Shown here piece after piece: positions 18,613-27,108 of a DNA stretch of 64,000 nucleotides (the stretch's first letter is position 1; each line of letters starts with the position of its first letter). The DNA lies in the NCBI RefSeq assembly GCF_009674725.1, contig NZ_WKKH01000015.1:51913-115912 (forward strand). Reading direction: 5' to 3'. The notes beneath the pieces were generated by a model that was not told where the DNA came from, did no database searches, and was given only the letters and a program-made list of their open reading frames with translations. The translations under genes and the position numbers were made by a program. The stretch is from Pedobacter petrophilus. Its GTDB lineage: Bacteria > Bacteroidota > Bacteroidia > Sphingobacteriales > Sphingobacteriaceae.

Positions 18613-19884
18613 TTGAAAGTAATACACCTAAATACCTACGATGGGAATGGCGGAGCAGGAAGAGCCTGTTTACGCTTAAGCGATGCCTTAACGGCAAATG
18701 GGATTGACTCAAAGGTTTTAGTATATTATAAATTTGGGCAAAATCCAAAAATAGATACTTTCTCAAAATCCCCTATTCAAAAAGCAAAAGCAGTTTATAA
18801 TATTTTATCAGAAAGATATTATGCAAAATGGTTAAGCAAATCAGTAAAAACACCCTTTAGCTTGCAGTGGTTTGGCCGCTCGATCAAAAATCATCCGGCA
18901 GTTAAAAACGCAGATATTATACATTTACACTGGATTAACCATGGTTTTTTAACTCCTAAATTTTTAGCAGAGCTGGATGAATTGGAAAAACCCATCGTTT
19001 GGACCTTTCATGATAGCAATGCCTTTACCGGAGGATGTCATGTTCGTTACGGATGTGAAAACTTCCATCAGCAATGCGGTAACTGCCCGATATTAAAAAT
19101 TAGCAATAATGATGATTTTTCTCATAAAACCTGGTTGCGTAAACAAAAGGCCTATACTAAGCTTAACTTTCATATTATAGCCCCGAGTAACTGGATGGCC
19201 AAATCGGTGAAGTTTAGCAGTTTACTCGGCACCAGAAAAGCATCGGTGATTCCCAATACGATCGAAACAAAAATATTTAAACCTTATGTTAAATCAGAAG
19301 CAAAGAAGATTCTAAAAATCGATCCGGAAAAATTTGTATTGATGAGCGGTTTCATGCCATCTAAAAATGATAAACACAAGGGCACGCCTTATTTAATTGA
19401 AGCTTTAGAAATTTTATCCCGCCGCTCCGGAATTAAAAAAGAAAACATAGAACTGGTTATATTTGGCAACAAGGATAATGCAGAAATGCCAGAATTTCCT
19501 TTTAAAACCACCTTTTTAGGCACCATTAGTAATGATGAACATTTAGCGAAATGTTATTCTGCCGCTGATGCTTTCATCACCCCATCATTAGAAGATAATT
19601 TACCCAATACGGTAATGGAAAGTTTGGCCTGTGCCACACCGGTAATCGCTTTTACAACCGGTGGAATCCCGGATATGGTAAAGCACATGCAAAACGGTTA
19701 CCTGGCGGCCTATGAAAATGCAGAAGATTTGGCCAACGGCATTGAATGGTTGTATCATCGCCCGAATAAAGAAGAACTCCAAAAAGCAGCACGGTTAAGT
19801 ATTTTAACTCATTTTTCGGAAGAGGTGATTGCGGCAGAGCACATTCATTTATACGAAACATTAATTGATTTACAGCCAAAGTAA
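18613..19884 (+). CDS. Family 4-like glycosyltransferase
   Basis: A GT-B glycosyltransferase of about 423 residues, cytoplasmic or membrane-peripheral. The N-terminus KVIHLNTYDGNGGAGRACLRL carries the glycine-rich donor-side loop. The middle has HLHWINHGFL and WTFHDSNAFTGGCH, followed by a cysteine-rich stretch seen in relatives. The C-terminal domain ends with the E-x7-E type motif in FITPSLEDNLPNTVMESLACATPVIA. I chose TTG 18613 because the alternative TTG at 18604 lies in the predicted -7 box. It heads a four-gene run with gaps of 9, 1 and about 3 bases. Confidence 0.85.
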   Translation: MKVIHLNTYDGNGGAGRACLRLSDALTANGIDSKVLVYYKFGQNPKIDTFSKSPIQKAKAVYNILSERYYAKWLSKSVKTPFSLQWFGRSIKNHPAVKNADIIHLHWINHGFLTPKFLAELDELEKPIVWTFHDSNAFTGGCHVRYGCENFHQQCGNCPILKISNNDDFSHKTWLRKQKAYTKLNFHIIAPSNWMAKSVKFSSLLGTRKASVIPNTIETKIFKPYVKSEAKKILKIDPEKFVLMSGFMPSKNDKHKGTPYLIEALEILSRRSGIKKENIELVIFGNKDNAEMPEFPFKTTFLGTISNDEHLAKCYSAADAFITPSLEDNLPNTVMESLACATPVIAFTTGGIPDMVKHMQNGYLAAYENAEDLANGIEWLYHRPNKEELQKAARLSILTHFSEEVIAAEHIHLYETLIDLQPK

Positions 19885-19893
19885 TCATAAGCT

Positions 19894-20985
19894 ATGGAAC
19901 TATCTAATAACCATCTGGACAATATAAAAGCTTTGAAATCGGCGATTCTTCAAAGTCGCTACCGAGCTGCCGCATTGGTTAATAAAGAACTTTTAACGCT
20001 TTACTTCGCCGTTGGAAAATTCATTTCACGTAAAATTGAGGAAGAGAAATGGGGAGCAAAAGTTATCGAAAATCTTTCATTCGATTTGCAGCTTGAGCTC
20101 CCGGGGTTAAGAGGGTTTTCAGCTACAAACATGAAACGCATGAGGCTGTTTTTTGAGTCGTGGGAAGATCAGTTCCTAATTAGTCCGTTAGTGACGGCCA
20201 AATTAGAAGTAATTGATTTACAAGAGATTACATTTAGACCGTCAGTGACGGCCAAATTAGAAAATAGTTTTTTAAATGTAAGTTTCACCCATCATATTGA
20301 GGTTTTACAAAGTACAAAATCATTAGAAGAAAGAATATTTTACATCCAGAAAACAGCATCAGAATTTTGGAGTTTAAGTACATTAAAGAACCACCTTAAC
20401 AACCAGACTTTTCAAAAAACAGGCAGTTTGCCAAATAACTTTTCAAAAACGATAACAAACGACGAAATAAGACAAAAAGCATTACAATCATTTAAGGATG
20501 AGTATTTACTGGATTTCATTAATATTGAAGATAATGATGAAAAAGACGAAAGCGTATTAGAGAGCGAAATCGTTCAAAATATCAAAAAATTCTTAATGTC
20601 TTTAGGATCAGATTTTGCTTTTATTGGAAATCAATATCGCTTAATTGTTGAAGATGAAGAGTACTTTTTAGACCTCTTATTTTTTAATCGCCGTTTACAA
20701 TGTCTCGTTGTTTTCGAATTAAAAACCGGTAAATTTAAGCCTGAATATATGGGTAAAATGAACTTTTATTTATCAGCTCTGGATGAGTACGTTAAACAAC
20801 CCCATGAACAGCCTTCAATTGGGATCATTCTTTGCAAGGAAAAGAAAAACAAAGTAGTAGAATTTTCTTTCAGAGATTTTAACAAGGCAATGGGTGTTTC
20901 AACCTACAAAACAAGCACCGTTTTGCCAGCCGCATACAAAGGTGTTTTACCTGATGTAGAAACCTTAAAAAAACTAATGGATTAG
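19894..20985 (+). CDS. YhcG/DUF1016-type PD-(D/E)XK nuclease protein with an internal repeat
   Basis: A 363-residue protein with an N-terminal DUF1016-type domain (RYRAAALVNKELLTLYFAVGKFIS and the MKRMRLFFESW segment). The C-terminal nuclease-like domain has EEYFLDLLFFNRRL and VVFELKTGKF, giving the Asp and ExK of the catalytic site. Between them, at about residues 96-126, is an unusual insertion holding SPLVTAKLE and RPSVTAKLE, encoded by a repeated near-palindrome. Relatives are found in defence islands and type I restriction loci, but none is here. The gene sits between two glycosyltransferases with gaps of 9 bp and 1 bp. Confidence 0.85.
   Translation: MELSNNHLDNIKALKSAILQSRYRAAALVNKELLTLYFAVGKFISRKIEEEKWGAKVIENLSFDLQLELPGLRGFSATNMKRMRLFFESWEDQFLISPLVTAKLEVIDLQEITFRPSVTAKLENSFLNVSFTHHIEVLQSTKSLEERIFYIQKTASEFWSLSTLKNHLNNQTFQKTGSLPNNFSKTITNDEIRQKALQSFKDEYLLDFINIEDNDEKDESVLESEIVQNIKKFLMSLGSDFAFIGNQYRLIVEDEEYFLDLLFFNRRLQCLVVFELKTGKFKPEYMGKMNFYLSALDEYVKQPHEQPSIGIILCKEKKNKVVEFSFRDFNKAMGVSTYKTSTVLPAAYKGVLPDVETLKKLMD
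20185..20262 (+). repeat. In-frame direct repeat of a near-palindrome inside the YhcG-like gene
   Basis: Two 24-base copies (20185-20208 and 20239-20262) differ at one base and start 54 bases apart, so the frame is kept. The second begins CCGTCAGTGACGG, in which CCGTCA and TGACGG are exact inverted repeats around one base. The first has a single mismatch. Each encodes (P)SVTAKLE or (P)LVTAKLE. Confidence 0.85.
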
Positions 20986-20986
20986 T

Positions 20987-21733
20987 ATGCCTAAATTAAC
21001 CATCATTACCATTGTGTATAATAACGTTCGGGATATTGAACGAACAATCAATTCTGTTTTAAATCAAACCCATAAAAACATCGAATATATTGTAATTGAT
21101 GGTAAATCTACTGATGGCACACTGGAAATTGTACAACGCTATCAGCACCAGATTTCAAAAATTGTTTCCGCGCGGGACAAGGGCATTTATGATGCCATGA
21201 ATAAGGGCCTGGCATTAGCAACAGGCGATTATGTTTTGTTTATGAATTCTGGCGATGAACTTTATGATGAACAAACTGTAGAAGATGTTTTTGAATCGGC
21301 TGCGGGTGCAGATATTTACTATGGTGAAACAGAAATGTATAACGACAACTGGGAAAGTTTAGGCCGCAGGCGTCATGAAGCTCCGGAAGTTTTCAATTGG
21401 AAAAGCTTTCAATATGGTATGAATATCAGTCACCAGGCCATTTACATTAAACGAAGTATTGTTGAGCCTTACAACCTAAAATATAAATACAGTTCTGATA
21501 TCGACTGGATTATTAAAGCCGCTAAAAAATCTTCTAATATTGTTAACGTTCACCGCTACGTTGCTAAATATTTAGTGGGTGGCATGAGCAAGAAGAAACA
21601 CCGGGAAAGCCTGAAAGAACGTTTTGATATTTTCACCAAGTACTACGGATTAATTCCTAATATTCTCAACCATGTTGTGATTGCCGGCAACCTGGCTTTC
21701 TATTTTGTAAAGCACAGGAGAACGAATGATTAG
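20987..21733 (+). CDS. Family 2 glycosyltransferase
   Basis: A 248-residue GT2 enzyme. The N-terminus LTIITIVYNNVRDIERTINSV and the segment YIVIDGKSTDGTLEIV are the nucleotide-sugar binding half. The metal-site region reads GDYVLFMNSGDELYD, and ISARDKGIYDAMNKGL is typical of PglI/WcaA-like relatives. Cytoplasmic side of the inner membrane, probably glycan extension. It starts one base after the YhcG-like stop codon and is followed directly by a hypothetical gene. Confidence 0.88.
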   Translation: MPKLTIITIVYNNVRDIERTINSVLNQTHKNIEYIVIDGKSTDGTLEIVQRYQHQISKIVSARDKGIYDAMNKGLALATGDYVLFMNSGDELYDEQTVEDVFESAAGADIYYGETEMYNDNWESLGRRRHEAPEVFNWKSFQYGMNISHQAIYIKRSIVEPYNLKYKYSSDIDWIIKAAKKSSNIVNVHRYVAKYLVGGMSKKKHRESLKERFDIFTKYYGLIPNILNHVVIAGNLAFYFVKHRRTND

Positions 21734-21736
21734 GTG

Positions 21737-22429
21737 ATGAACGAAGAAATTAAAGAATTACTTTTTTATTATAAACAAGAAAGGGATTTGATTGATTCGA
21801 TTATTGTGGAAGATCTGATCGATTTTGATTACCAGTCAGTACATCTAAATTCAATCACATTAAACAAGATTAAACGTAAAATCAGCTTATTGGAAAAACT
21901 GATCAATCCGAAAACTGCAGAGATAGAAGATCAAAAACGGGCCATTGATTCAGCTTTGAAAATGATCAATTCAACCCACCTGGATAGCCATAAAGACTAT
22001 ATTTCAAGTCAAATTGATCAAAAACTTGATATTTTAAACAGCTATAAACCTGCATATTTTAATGATGGCCAGGAATTCGATGATGCAATATTTGATCTGG
22101 TTGAAAGTAAAATTCAAGGTTTCATTTTTCATCTAAAAAAATCTGATGATATTGCGCTTATCTTTAGCAAAAACAATGAGGAATTATGCATTTCAATTAA
22201 GAAAGTTAAAAAACTAAAAAAGAAATATATTTTAGAAAAAAGTGCCAGAACAGCACTTAAAGCCATTGGCTTTAAAAAAGTAAAAGAGCTTAATTCTTTA
22301 ATTTATCATTACGATTTAAGTGATTTCAAAGATTCCATTTTTATCAAAACTATTGTGAGCAGAGTGATTTATGATGCTTTCCAATTTCAAACTTTTGATA
22401 ACCCAACTATTCTTGAAATATTACCTTAA
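21737..22429 (+). CDS. Hypothetical protein with coiled-coil character
   Basis: About 230 residues, no signal peptide or membrane segment, rich in Lys, Asp, Ile and Glu. Residues 40-110 (KIKRKISLLEKLINPKTAEIED) look helical and possibly coiled-coil. Residues 130-165 contain an IALIFSKNNEELCISIKKV strand-like region. I do not recognise the family. ATG 21737 is preferred, with GTG 21734 immediately before it as an alternative. It is the last gene of the run that starts with the GT4 gene, and an 72-bp gap follows. Confidence 0.7.
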   Translation: MNEEIKELLFYYKQERDLIDSIIVEDLIDFDYQSVHLNSITLNKIKRKISLLEKLINPKTAEIEDQKRAIDSALKMINSTHLDSHKDYISSQIDQKLDILNSYKPAYFNDGQEFDDAIFDLVESKIQGFIFHLKKSDDIALIFSKNNEELCISIKKVKKLKKKYILEKSARTALKAIGFKKVKELNSLIYHYDLSDFKDSIFIKTIVSRVIYDAFQFQTFDNPTILEILP

Positions 22430-22501
22430 TCTCAATTTTTAAAAACTAAATTTCCCTCATAGTTGTCTTAAATACATCACTTATTTAAAACAGAAAAGAT
22501 T

Positions 22502-23062
22502 ATGGGACAATTAAGTAACCGCACTATTGCTGTACTTTCAGAAAGCGGGTTTGAAGAAGTTGAATTAACCGAACCAGTAAAAAGGTTAAAAGAAGAGGGC
22601 GCAACCGTTCACATCATCTCCTCAAAAAGTGGAAAAATCAAAGCCTGGGATCAGGATCATTGGTCGATTGAAGTTGATGTAGATAAAACTATTTCAGAGG
22701 CGAACGCTGAAGATTATGATGGCTTACTTTTACCGGGTGGGGTAATTAATCCAGATCAATTGCGTGTAAATGAAGATGCAATTGCCTTTGTAAAATCTTT
22801 CTTTGCAGATGGAAAACCTGTTGCAGCCATTTGCCATGGTCCGCAGACTTTAATTAATGCAGATGTGGTAGAGGGCAGAAAATTAACCTCTGTAAAAAAC
22901 ATTTCGAAAGATTTAATTAATGCGGGTGCCTTATGGAGTGATGAAGAAGTAGTAGTAGATCAGGGTTTGGTAACCAGCAGAACACCAGAAGATTTACCTG
23001 CTTTTAATGATAAAATTGTAGAGGAATTTGCCGAAGGCGTACATGATGGGCAGCATGCCTAA
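22502..23062 (+). CDS. DJ-1/PfpI family protein (type 1 glutamine amidotransferase-like)
   Basis: A 186-residue cytoplasmic protein of the PfpI/YhbO group. The nucleophile elbow AAICHGPQTLINA places Cys111 where the family has its reactive cysteine, followed by His112. The DGLLLPGGVINPDQLR segment near residue 73 and the acidic SESGFEEVELTEPV near residue 13 supply the other active-site positions. Relatives act as stress-induced proteases, chaperones or deglycases, and the activity of this one cannot be chosen from sequence. Single gene with its own downstream terminator. Confidence 0.9.
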   Translation: MGQLSNRTIAVLSESGFEEVELTEPVKRLKEEGATVHIISSKSGKIKAWDQDHWSIEVDVDKTISEANAEDYDGLLLPGGVINPDQLRVNEDAIAFVKSFFADGKPVAAICHGPQTLINADVVEGRKLTSVKNISKDLINAGALWSDEEVVVDQGLVTSRTPEDLPAFNDKIVEEFAEGVHDGQHA

Positions 23063-23093
23063 ACGTTTTTAGACGCTCTTTCTAGATTCACTC

Positions 23094-23127
23094 AAAAAGC
23101 GGTTGGTAATTTTACCAGCCGTTTTTA
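23094..23127. terminator. Bidirectional terminator hairpin
   Basis: AAAAAGCGGTTGGTAA pairs with TTACCAGCCGTTTTT (one G-U in plus-strand RNA). It has an A-run on one side and T-run on the other, and lies between two convergent genes. Confidence 0.8.
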
Positions 23128-23130
23128 GTT

Positions 23131-24173
23131 TTATAGCTTCACTTGCCTGATGATGTTTTTGATATTTAATTCAATAATATCTGTCATGTTTTTACATTTC
23201 AAATAATTGGTTTCTTTAAAATAATCGCTCATGCCCTGTTTCAAAATGGCTATATTTTCTGGTGTGGTTAATTCTTCTTTATTGGATACATCCCGAAGAT
23301 CTGTTAAGCGATGGCGCTCACTCCTTACCCGATGTACAATTGAAGAACGCTCTTCCTGCTGATACTGCAATACTGTTTTTTCTGTAAGCTGCTCCATGCT
23401 CATCTTTACATAAGGCAGATTCTCTTAAAAAACTGAGGTAAATAGACTTTCAAATTTCCCTCATAAAACTGCTGATCAAAATCTATCGCGCGAATCCTAA
23501 ATTGGATATCATCAAAATCCGGGGTAATCTGCACTACGAAATTATATGCCCTCATATCGCCTAATAACATAATTAAACAACGTTCATTAAACTTTACAAA
23601 TTCCTTTGCAATTCTCGTCGGGTTAAATTCCGGCGTATATAACTGGCCTTTCGTAAATACATCACCCGGAATACCGGCAACATGTTCTTCTACTAATGTT
23701 TCACCATCAACCAGGTAATTAACCTGATTTGGCGATAGAATTTCTTCCATTTCTAAACCATAAATACGCGATGCATCAGCTTTTTTGATGTAGAAATAAT
23801 CGTAAACATCATTAAGCCGGTTTACAATTCTGATTCTAAACGGATGTGTATTCCCAAAAGTGCAGTATTCTATTTTATCGATATATTTATGTTCTACAAT
23901 ACGAAGATTTCCGGAAGCCTTCAGGTTAGCGTAAATCTCTTTCAAACCATTATGTAAGGTTTCAATCAAATCCTGCGCATAAATGGGTCCCTCCCAAAGT
24001 GAATCTTTACCAAATTTATCCATTAACGGGAAAGCTTCGTTAAACTGCATCAAATCATTATAACCGATTGGCAATTTTGCTTCACGCTGGTACTTGCGCA
24101 AATATTTTTGTAATGCTGGCGTAACCGGAAAAATTGGTTTCTTTTTAAGGATTTTTACGTCTTCGTTTTCCAT
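23131..24173 (-). pseudogene. Hypothetical gene split by one frameshift
   Basis: The 5' part (24173 to 23406) encodes 255 residues ending PQFFKRICLM, and the 3' part continues in another frame and ends at 23131. Adding one base near 23425 (CAGTTTTTTAAGAG to CAGTTTTTTAAAGAG) turns the end into QFFKENLPYVKMSMEQLTE and joins both parts into one product of about 350 residues. I do not recognise the family. The N-terminal half contains LPIGYNDLMQFNEAF and the middle NERCLIMLLGDMRAYNFVV followed by IRAIDFDQQFYEGN. That Asp-rich stretch is kinase-like in flavour, but this is only an impression. Lesion type is the same as in the phosphatase gene at 5.2 kb. Confidence 0.75.
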
Positions 24174-24296
24174 TCAGAAGCAATGTAGCATTTTAAATTT
24201 TTAACCGCAAAGAATTTAAGGCAAACGCAAAGGACACAAAGCCAGTTATCAGAACTTAACTCGTTTCGCGAAAACTTGGTGTTATCTGCTGTTAAA

Positions 24297-25496
24297 TCAC
24301 CAGTCAAGATCGCTAAATGGCAAGCCCGCCAAATATCTGCTGATTTTTCGATAAGGGTAATCGCCAGCGCCATGTTCGGAGAACTGAACGATAATAGTAT
24401 TTGTTTTTGGGTCTGCATATAGTCTTTGTCCACGCATGCCCTCAGCCGCAAAATCACCTTTTTCACCCGCTTGTGGAATCCACCACAGATAATGATGTGC
24501 AGATTTCTGCCAGCCTTTTGCAGATGCAGGTACTTCACTTCCTATACTCACAGATTGTTTTACCCAGTCTTCAGGCACCACCTGGTCATCATCGAATCTT
24601 CCACCATTAAGGTACAAACGCCCTACTTTAGCCCAATCTATTGCGGTTACCTGAAACCGGCTAGCGGTATTGGCTAAACCACCTTTCTGATCCAAACCCC
24701 AGGTAGCGAAGTGTTCAGTTCCTATTTTTTTCCAAATTTTTTCCTCAAAATAGTTCGACAAGCTTTTTCCAGTCGCCCGTTCTATTACCCAACCCAGTAA
24801 AATTGGATCGATACTTTTATACTTCCAAACGGTGCCGGGTGTATTTGCCAGTTTCACCTTTAAAAGTTCGGCCCGCATATCGTGGGTGTAGTAGTACCTG
24901 GCCTCATCAGATAAAAATGCCTTAACCATTCCACCCAATGCGTCATGAAATTCCAAACCAGATTTCATCTCTAAGAGATGTTTCAAAGCAATGTGTTTAA
25001 AAGCAGGATTAGCTTTCAATTCGGGGATATAATCCGTTACATTTTGACTTAAACTCTTGATCGTGCCATCTTCCAGCGCCTGACCTAAAAGAATAGACAC
25101 CATACTTTTAGCGCCCGAAAACACCGTGGTTAAAGTAGTATCTGTATACCCATCACTGTATTTTTCGTAGATAATGCTATCATTTCTTATCACCAGAAAA
25201 GCATTGAGCCTGCCCTGTTTAAAGTAATCCTGAAAGGGAATAGATTGACGATTGCCATCGAGAACAGGAAAGCTATCCAGATCATTTCGCTTCTCTTTTG
25301 GTCGGATAAAATGAAAAGCAACATCACTTTTATGAACAGTATCCTGAGGAAAAGCCTGATAAGTTTTGGCATCTGGCGTACGGTACCAAAGTACGCGGAT
25401 TAAGTATGGCTGCCAAATAAACAGGCAGGCAAAAAATAAAATAAGTAAAAGAAAAAAGTAAGTAGCTGCTCTTTTAGCGATTTTCATTGGTCTCAT
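24297..25496 (-). CDS. Serine hydrolase, beta-lactamase class C-like
   Basis: A 399-residue membrane-anchored or exported enzyme. An N-terminal hydrophobic segment (about residues 11-28) is followed by the penicillin-binding-like fold. The SxxK motif is SGAK at 127-130, a YxS motif occurs as YKS near 226, and the late HGAG stretch takes the place of the KTG box. Relatives include esterases, DD-peptidases and 6-aminohexanoate hydrolases. Substrate unknown. It lies 22 bp downstream of the LpxL-like gene on the same strand. The 123-bp gap after it contains an A-rich GCAAAG-repeat stretch of the kind often seen between genes in this phylum. Confidence 0.85.
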   Translation of the reverse strand: MRPMKIAKRAATYFFLLLILFFACLFIWQPYLIRVLWYRTPDAKTYQAFPQDTVHKSDVAFHFIRPKEKRNDLDSFPVLDGNRQSIPFQDYFKQGRLNAFLVIRNDSIIYEKYSDGYTDTTLTTVFSGAKSMVSILLGQALEDGTIKSLSQNVTDYIPELKANPAFKHIALKHLLEMKSGLEFHDALGGMVKAFLSDEARYYYTHDMRAELLKVKLANTPGTVWKYKSIDPILLGWVIERATGKSLSNYFEEKIWKKIGTEHFATWGLDQKGGLANTASRFQVTAIDWAKVGRLYLNGGRFDDDQVVPEDWVKQSVSIGSEVPASAKGWQKSAHHYLWWIPQAGEKGDFAAEGMRGQRLYADPKTNTIIVQFSEHGAGDYPYRKISRYLAGLPFSDLDW

Positions 25497-25518
25497 TTAT
25501 CTGAACAAAGATAAAAGA

Positions 25519-26436
25519 TTAGGCTTGCTGGCGATATTCGAAGTTAGATAAAGTTGCCGACTTCGCACTTGGCTTATACTTCCATCGCCTGTGGCTCCAT
25601 AACCAATATTCAGGTTTTTCTCTAATAATTTCTTCCAGCAAACGGGTGTGCATTTCTGTAATTTCAAATTCTTCAGTTTCTGCTGGTTTTAAACATAGCG
25701 GAATACAATCTACTTCGTAATAACCCCTCTTTATTACATTCACTTTGAAGTAAAAAATGGGCCGATTGGATTTTCTGGCAATCTTTTCTATGCCAAGCTG
25801 AATGGATGCCTGTTGATGTAAAAAACTGGTCCAGTAGTGAGATTCATCTTTCGCCGGTGCCTGATCGTTTCCAAAACTAAAAATGCTTGGCTTACCCTTG
25901 CTGGCAGCTAAAGCCCGCATGGTTTGGCGCATGGCTACTAATCTGTTCCCAAACCGGCTCCGGATTTTTTTAAACCAGTTGTCGAAAACCGGATTGCTTA
26001 ATGGCTTGTATATTGGATAATGATCGGCTTGAAAATTCAGACCAATGCCAACTGTACCCCATTCCCAATTTCCGTAATGTGCAGAACAAACCAACACACT
26101 TTCACCGCGATCTAAATATTCCTGCAGCTGGCCCTTATTATGAAAGATGAAACGCTTCTTTATTTGTTCGGCTGAAAGGCTGTTCATTTTCAAAATTTCA
26201 AACATAAGTGAAGCCAGGTACCTGAAAAATTTCTTTTCGATTTGAACAATCTCTGGCAATGATTTTTCTGGTAAAGCACTTAAAAGATTTTCGCGAACAA
26301 CTTTCTTACGGTAACCAAACACATGGTAAAGTAAAACGTGAGTAACATCAGCCAGCAAGTATAAGATAGGTAGTGGCAATAAAGACAATCCGCCTAAAAG
26401 AAATTTTCCCAAATGGGAACTGCTCTTTTTAATCAT
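25519..26436 (-). CDS. Lipid A biosynthesis-like acyltransferase (LpxL/HtrB family)
   Basis: A 305-residue inner-membrane acyltransferase. An N-terminal hydrophobic anchor (about residues 10-38) precedes the catalytic HX4E motif HYGNWE (His120, Glu125). A later FGNDQAP segment near residue 192 matches the second conserved block. The reaction expected is acyl transfer to a lipid A precursor or a related lipid. Start codon ATG at 26436. It forms a probable two-gene unit with the serine hydrolase downstream. Confidence 0.88.
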   Translation of the reverse strand: MIKKSSSHLGKFLLGGLSLLPLPILYLLADVTHVLLYHVFGYRKKVVRENLLSALPEKSLPEIVQIEKKFFRYLASLMFEILKMNSLSAEQIKKRFIFHNKGQLQEYLDRGESVLVCSAHYGNWEWGTVGIGLNFQADHYPIYKPLSNPVFDNWFKKIRSRFGNRLVAMRQTMRALAASKGKPSIFSFGNDQAPAKDESHYWTSFLHQQASIQLGIEKIARKSNRPIFYFKVNVIKRGYYEVDCIPLCLKPAETEEFEITEMHTRLLEEIIREKPEYWLWSHRRWKYKPSAKSATLSNFEYRQQA

Positions 26437-26848
26437 ATCAGATTAATTTATTTTGAAAAAAAAATAGACCACCAGAAAAATCTAAAAAATTTAGCTTTCG
26501 AATTTCTACGGATTATTTAATGAGCATCATTTATAACGCAGAAAACAGTTAATGATCCCTGCGTTAACCAGATGATTTTCATGCAAAATTAATATGGGAT
26601 CAAAAATCAACTGCCATAAAAATGTTAGATTTTCTAAATGGAAAGTGGTTTTAAACTCGCGTGACAGAAATCGACTGCTATGATTAATTTTAATTACACA
26701 ACTAAAATGTTAGCTTTAAATGCGCGGGTAACATCTCTTTTTAGTACAGATAGCCAAATCCATAAGATTGAACGTTATTACAAAATCGATTATTCAGATT
26801 CAAACTTAATATTATAACATATTTCGATCAATAACGCAGTTATTTTTC
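26437..26848. other. Intergenic region upstream of the TPP riboswitch
   Basis: AT-rich, no convincing gene. TAACGCAG (26534-26541) and CTGCGTTA (26559-26566) form an 8-bp inverted repeat. A plus-strand frame at 26680-26817 would encode 45 residues (beginning MINFNYTTKMLALNAR). Its codon content is not obviously random, but there is nothing else to support it. Confidence 0.4.
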
Positions 26849-26856
26849 TACATTTG
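26849..26856 (+). promoter_or_regulatory. Candidate -7 box of the thiamine unit
   Basis: TACATTTG matches TAnnTTTG exactly. It abuts the predicted 5' end of the TPP aptamer, so transcription would begin within the first helix. Confidence 0.55.
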
Positions 26857-27042
26857 CTCCATCATTGGGGGTGCCTTGTTTATATAAACACAAAAACAGG
26901 CTGAGATCATACCCATTTTGAAGCAAAAAGAGAAAAGAATAAAGCTAAAAGCTTTGGTAAATCGCCAGGCTTTCACCTTTTATCTTTAAGCCTTAAGCTT
27001 TAAATGCACCTGATCCGGGTAATGCCGGCGTAGGGATTGGAG
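26857..27042 (+). promoter_or_regulatory. TPP riboswitch (THI element) with long P3 extension
   Basis: All conserved blocks are present in order: GGGGTGCC (26868-26875), CTGAGATCATACCC, ACCTGATCCGGGTAATGCC (from 27008) and GCGTAGGGA (to about 27036). The outer helix can be closed by CTCCA (26857-26861) with TGGAG (27038-27042). Between CATACCC and ACCTGATC lies an insert of roughly 90 bases that can fold on itself (AAAGAGAAAAG with CTTTTATCTTT). That makes the aptamer much longer than the E. coli thiM type. It precedes the TonB-dependent receptor start by about 67 bases, so thiamine diphosphate probably represses receptor, thiE and possibly later genes. Confidence 0.95.
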
Positions 27043-27108
27043 TTATGGAAGTTTAACTTAAATCGGGAGAACCCCTATTTCCGATAGGTTTAACTAAAAA
27101 CAAAAATA

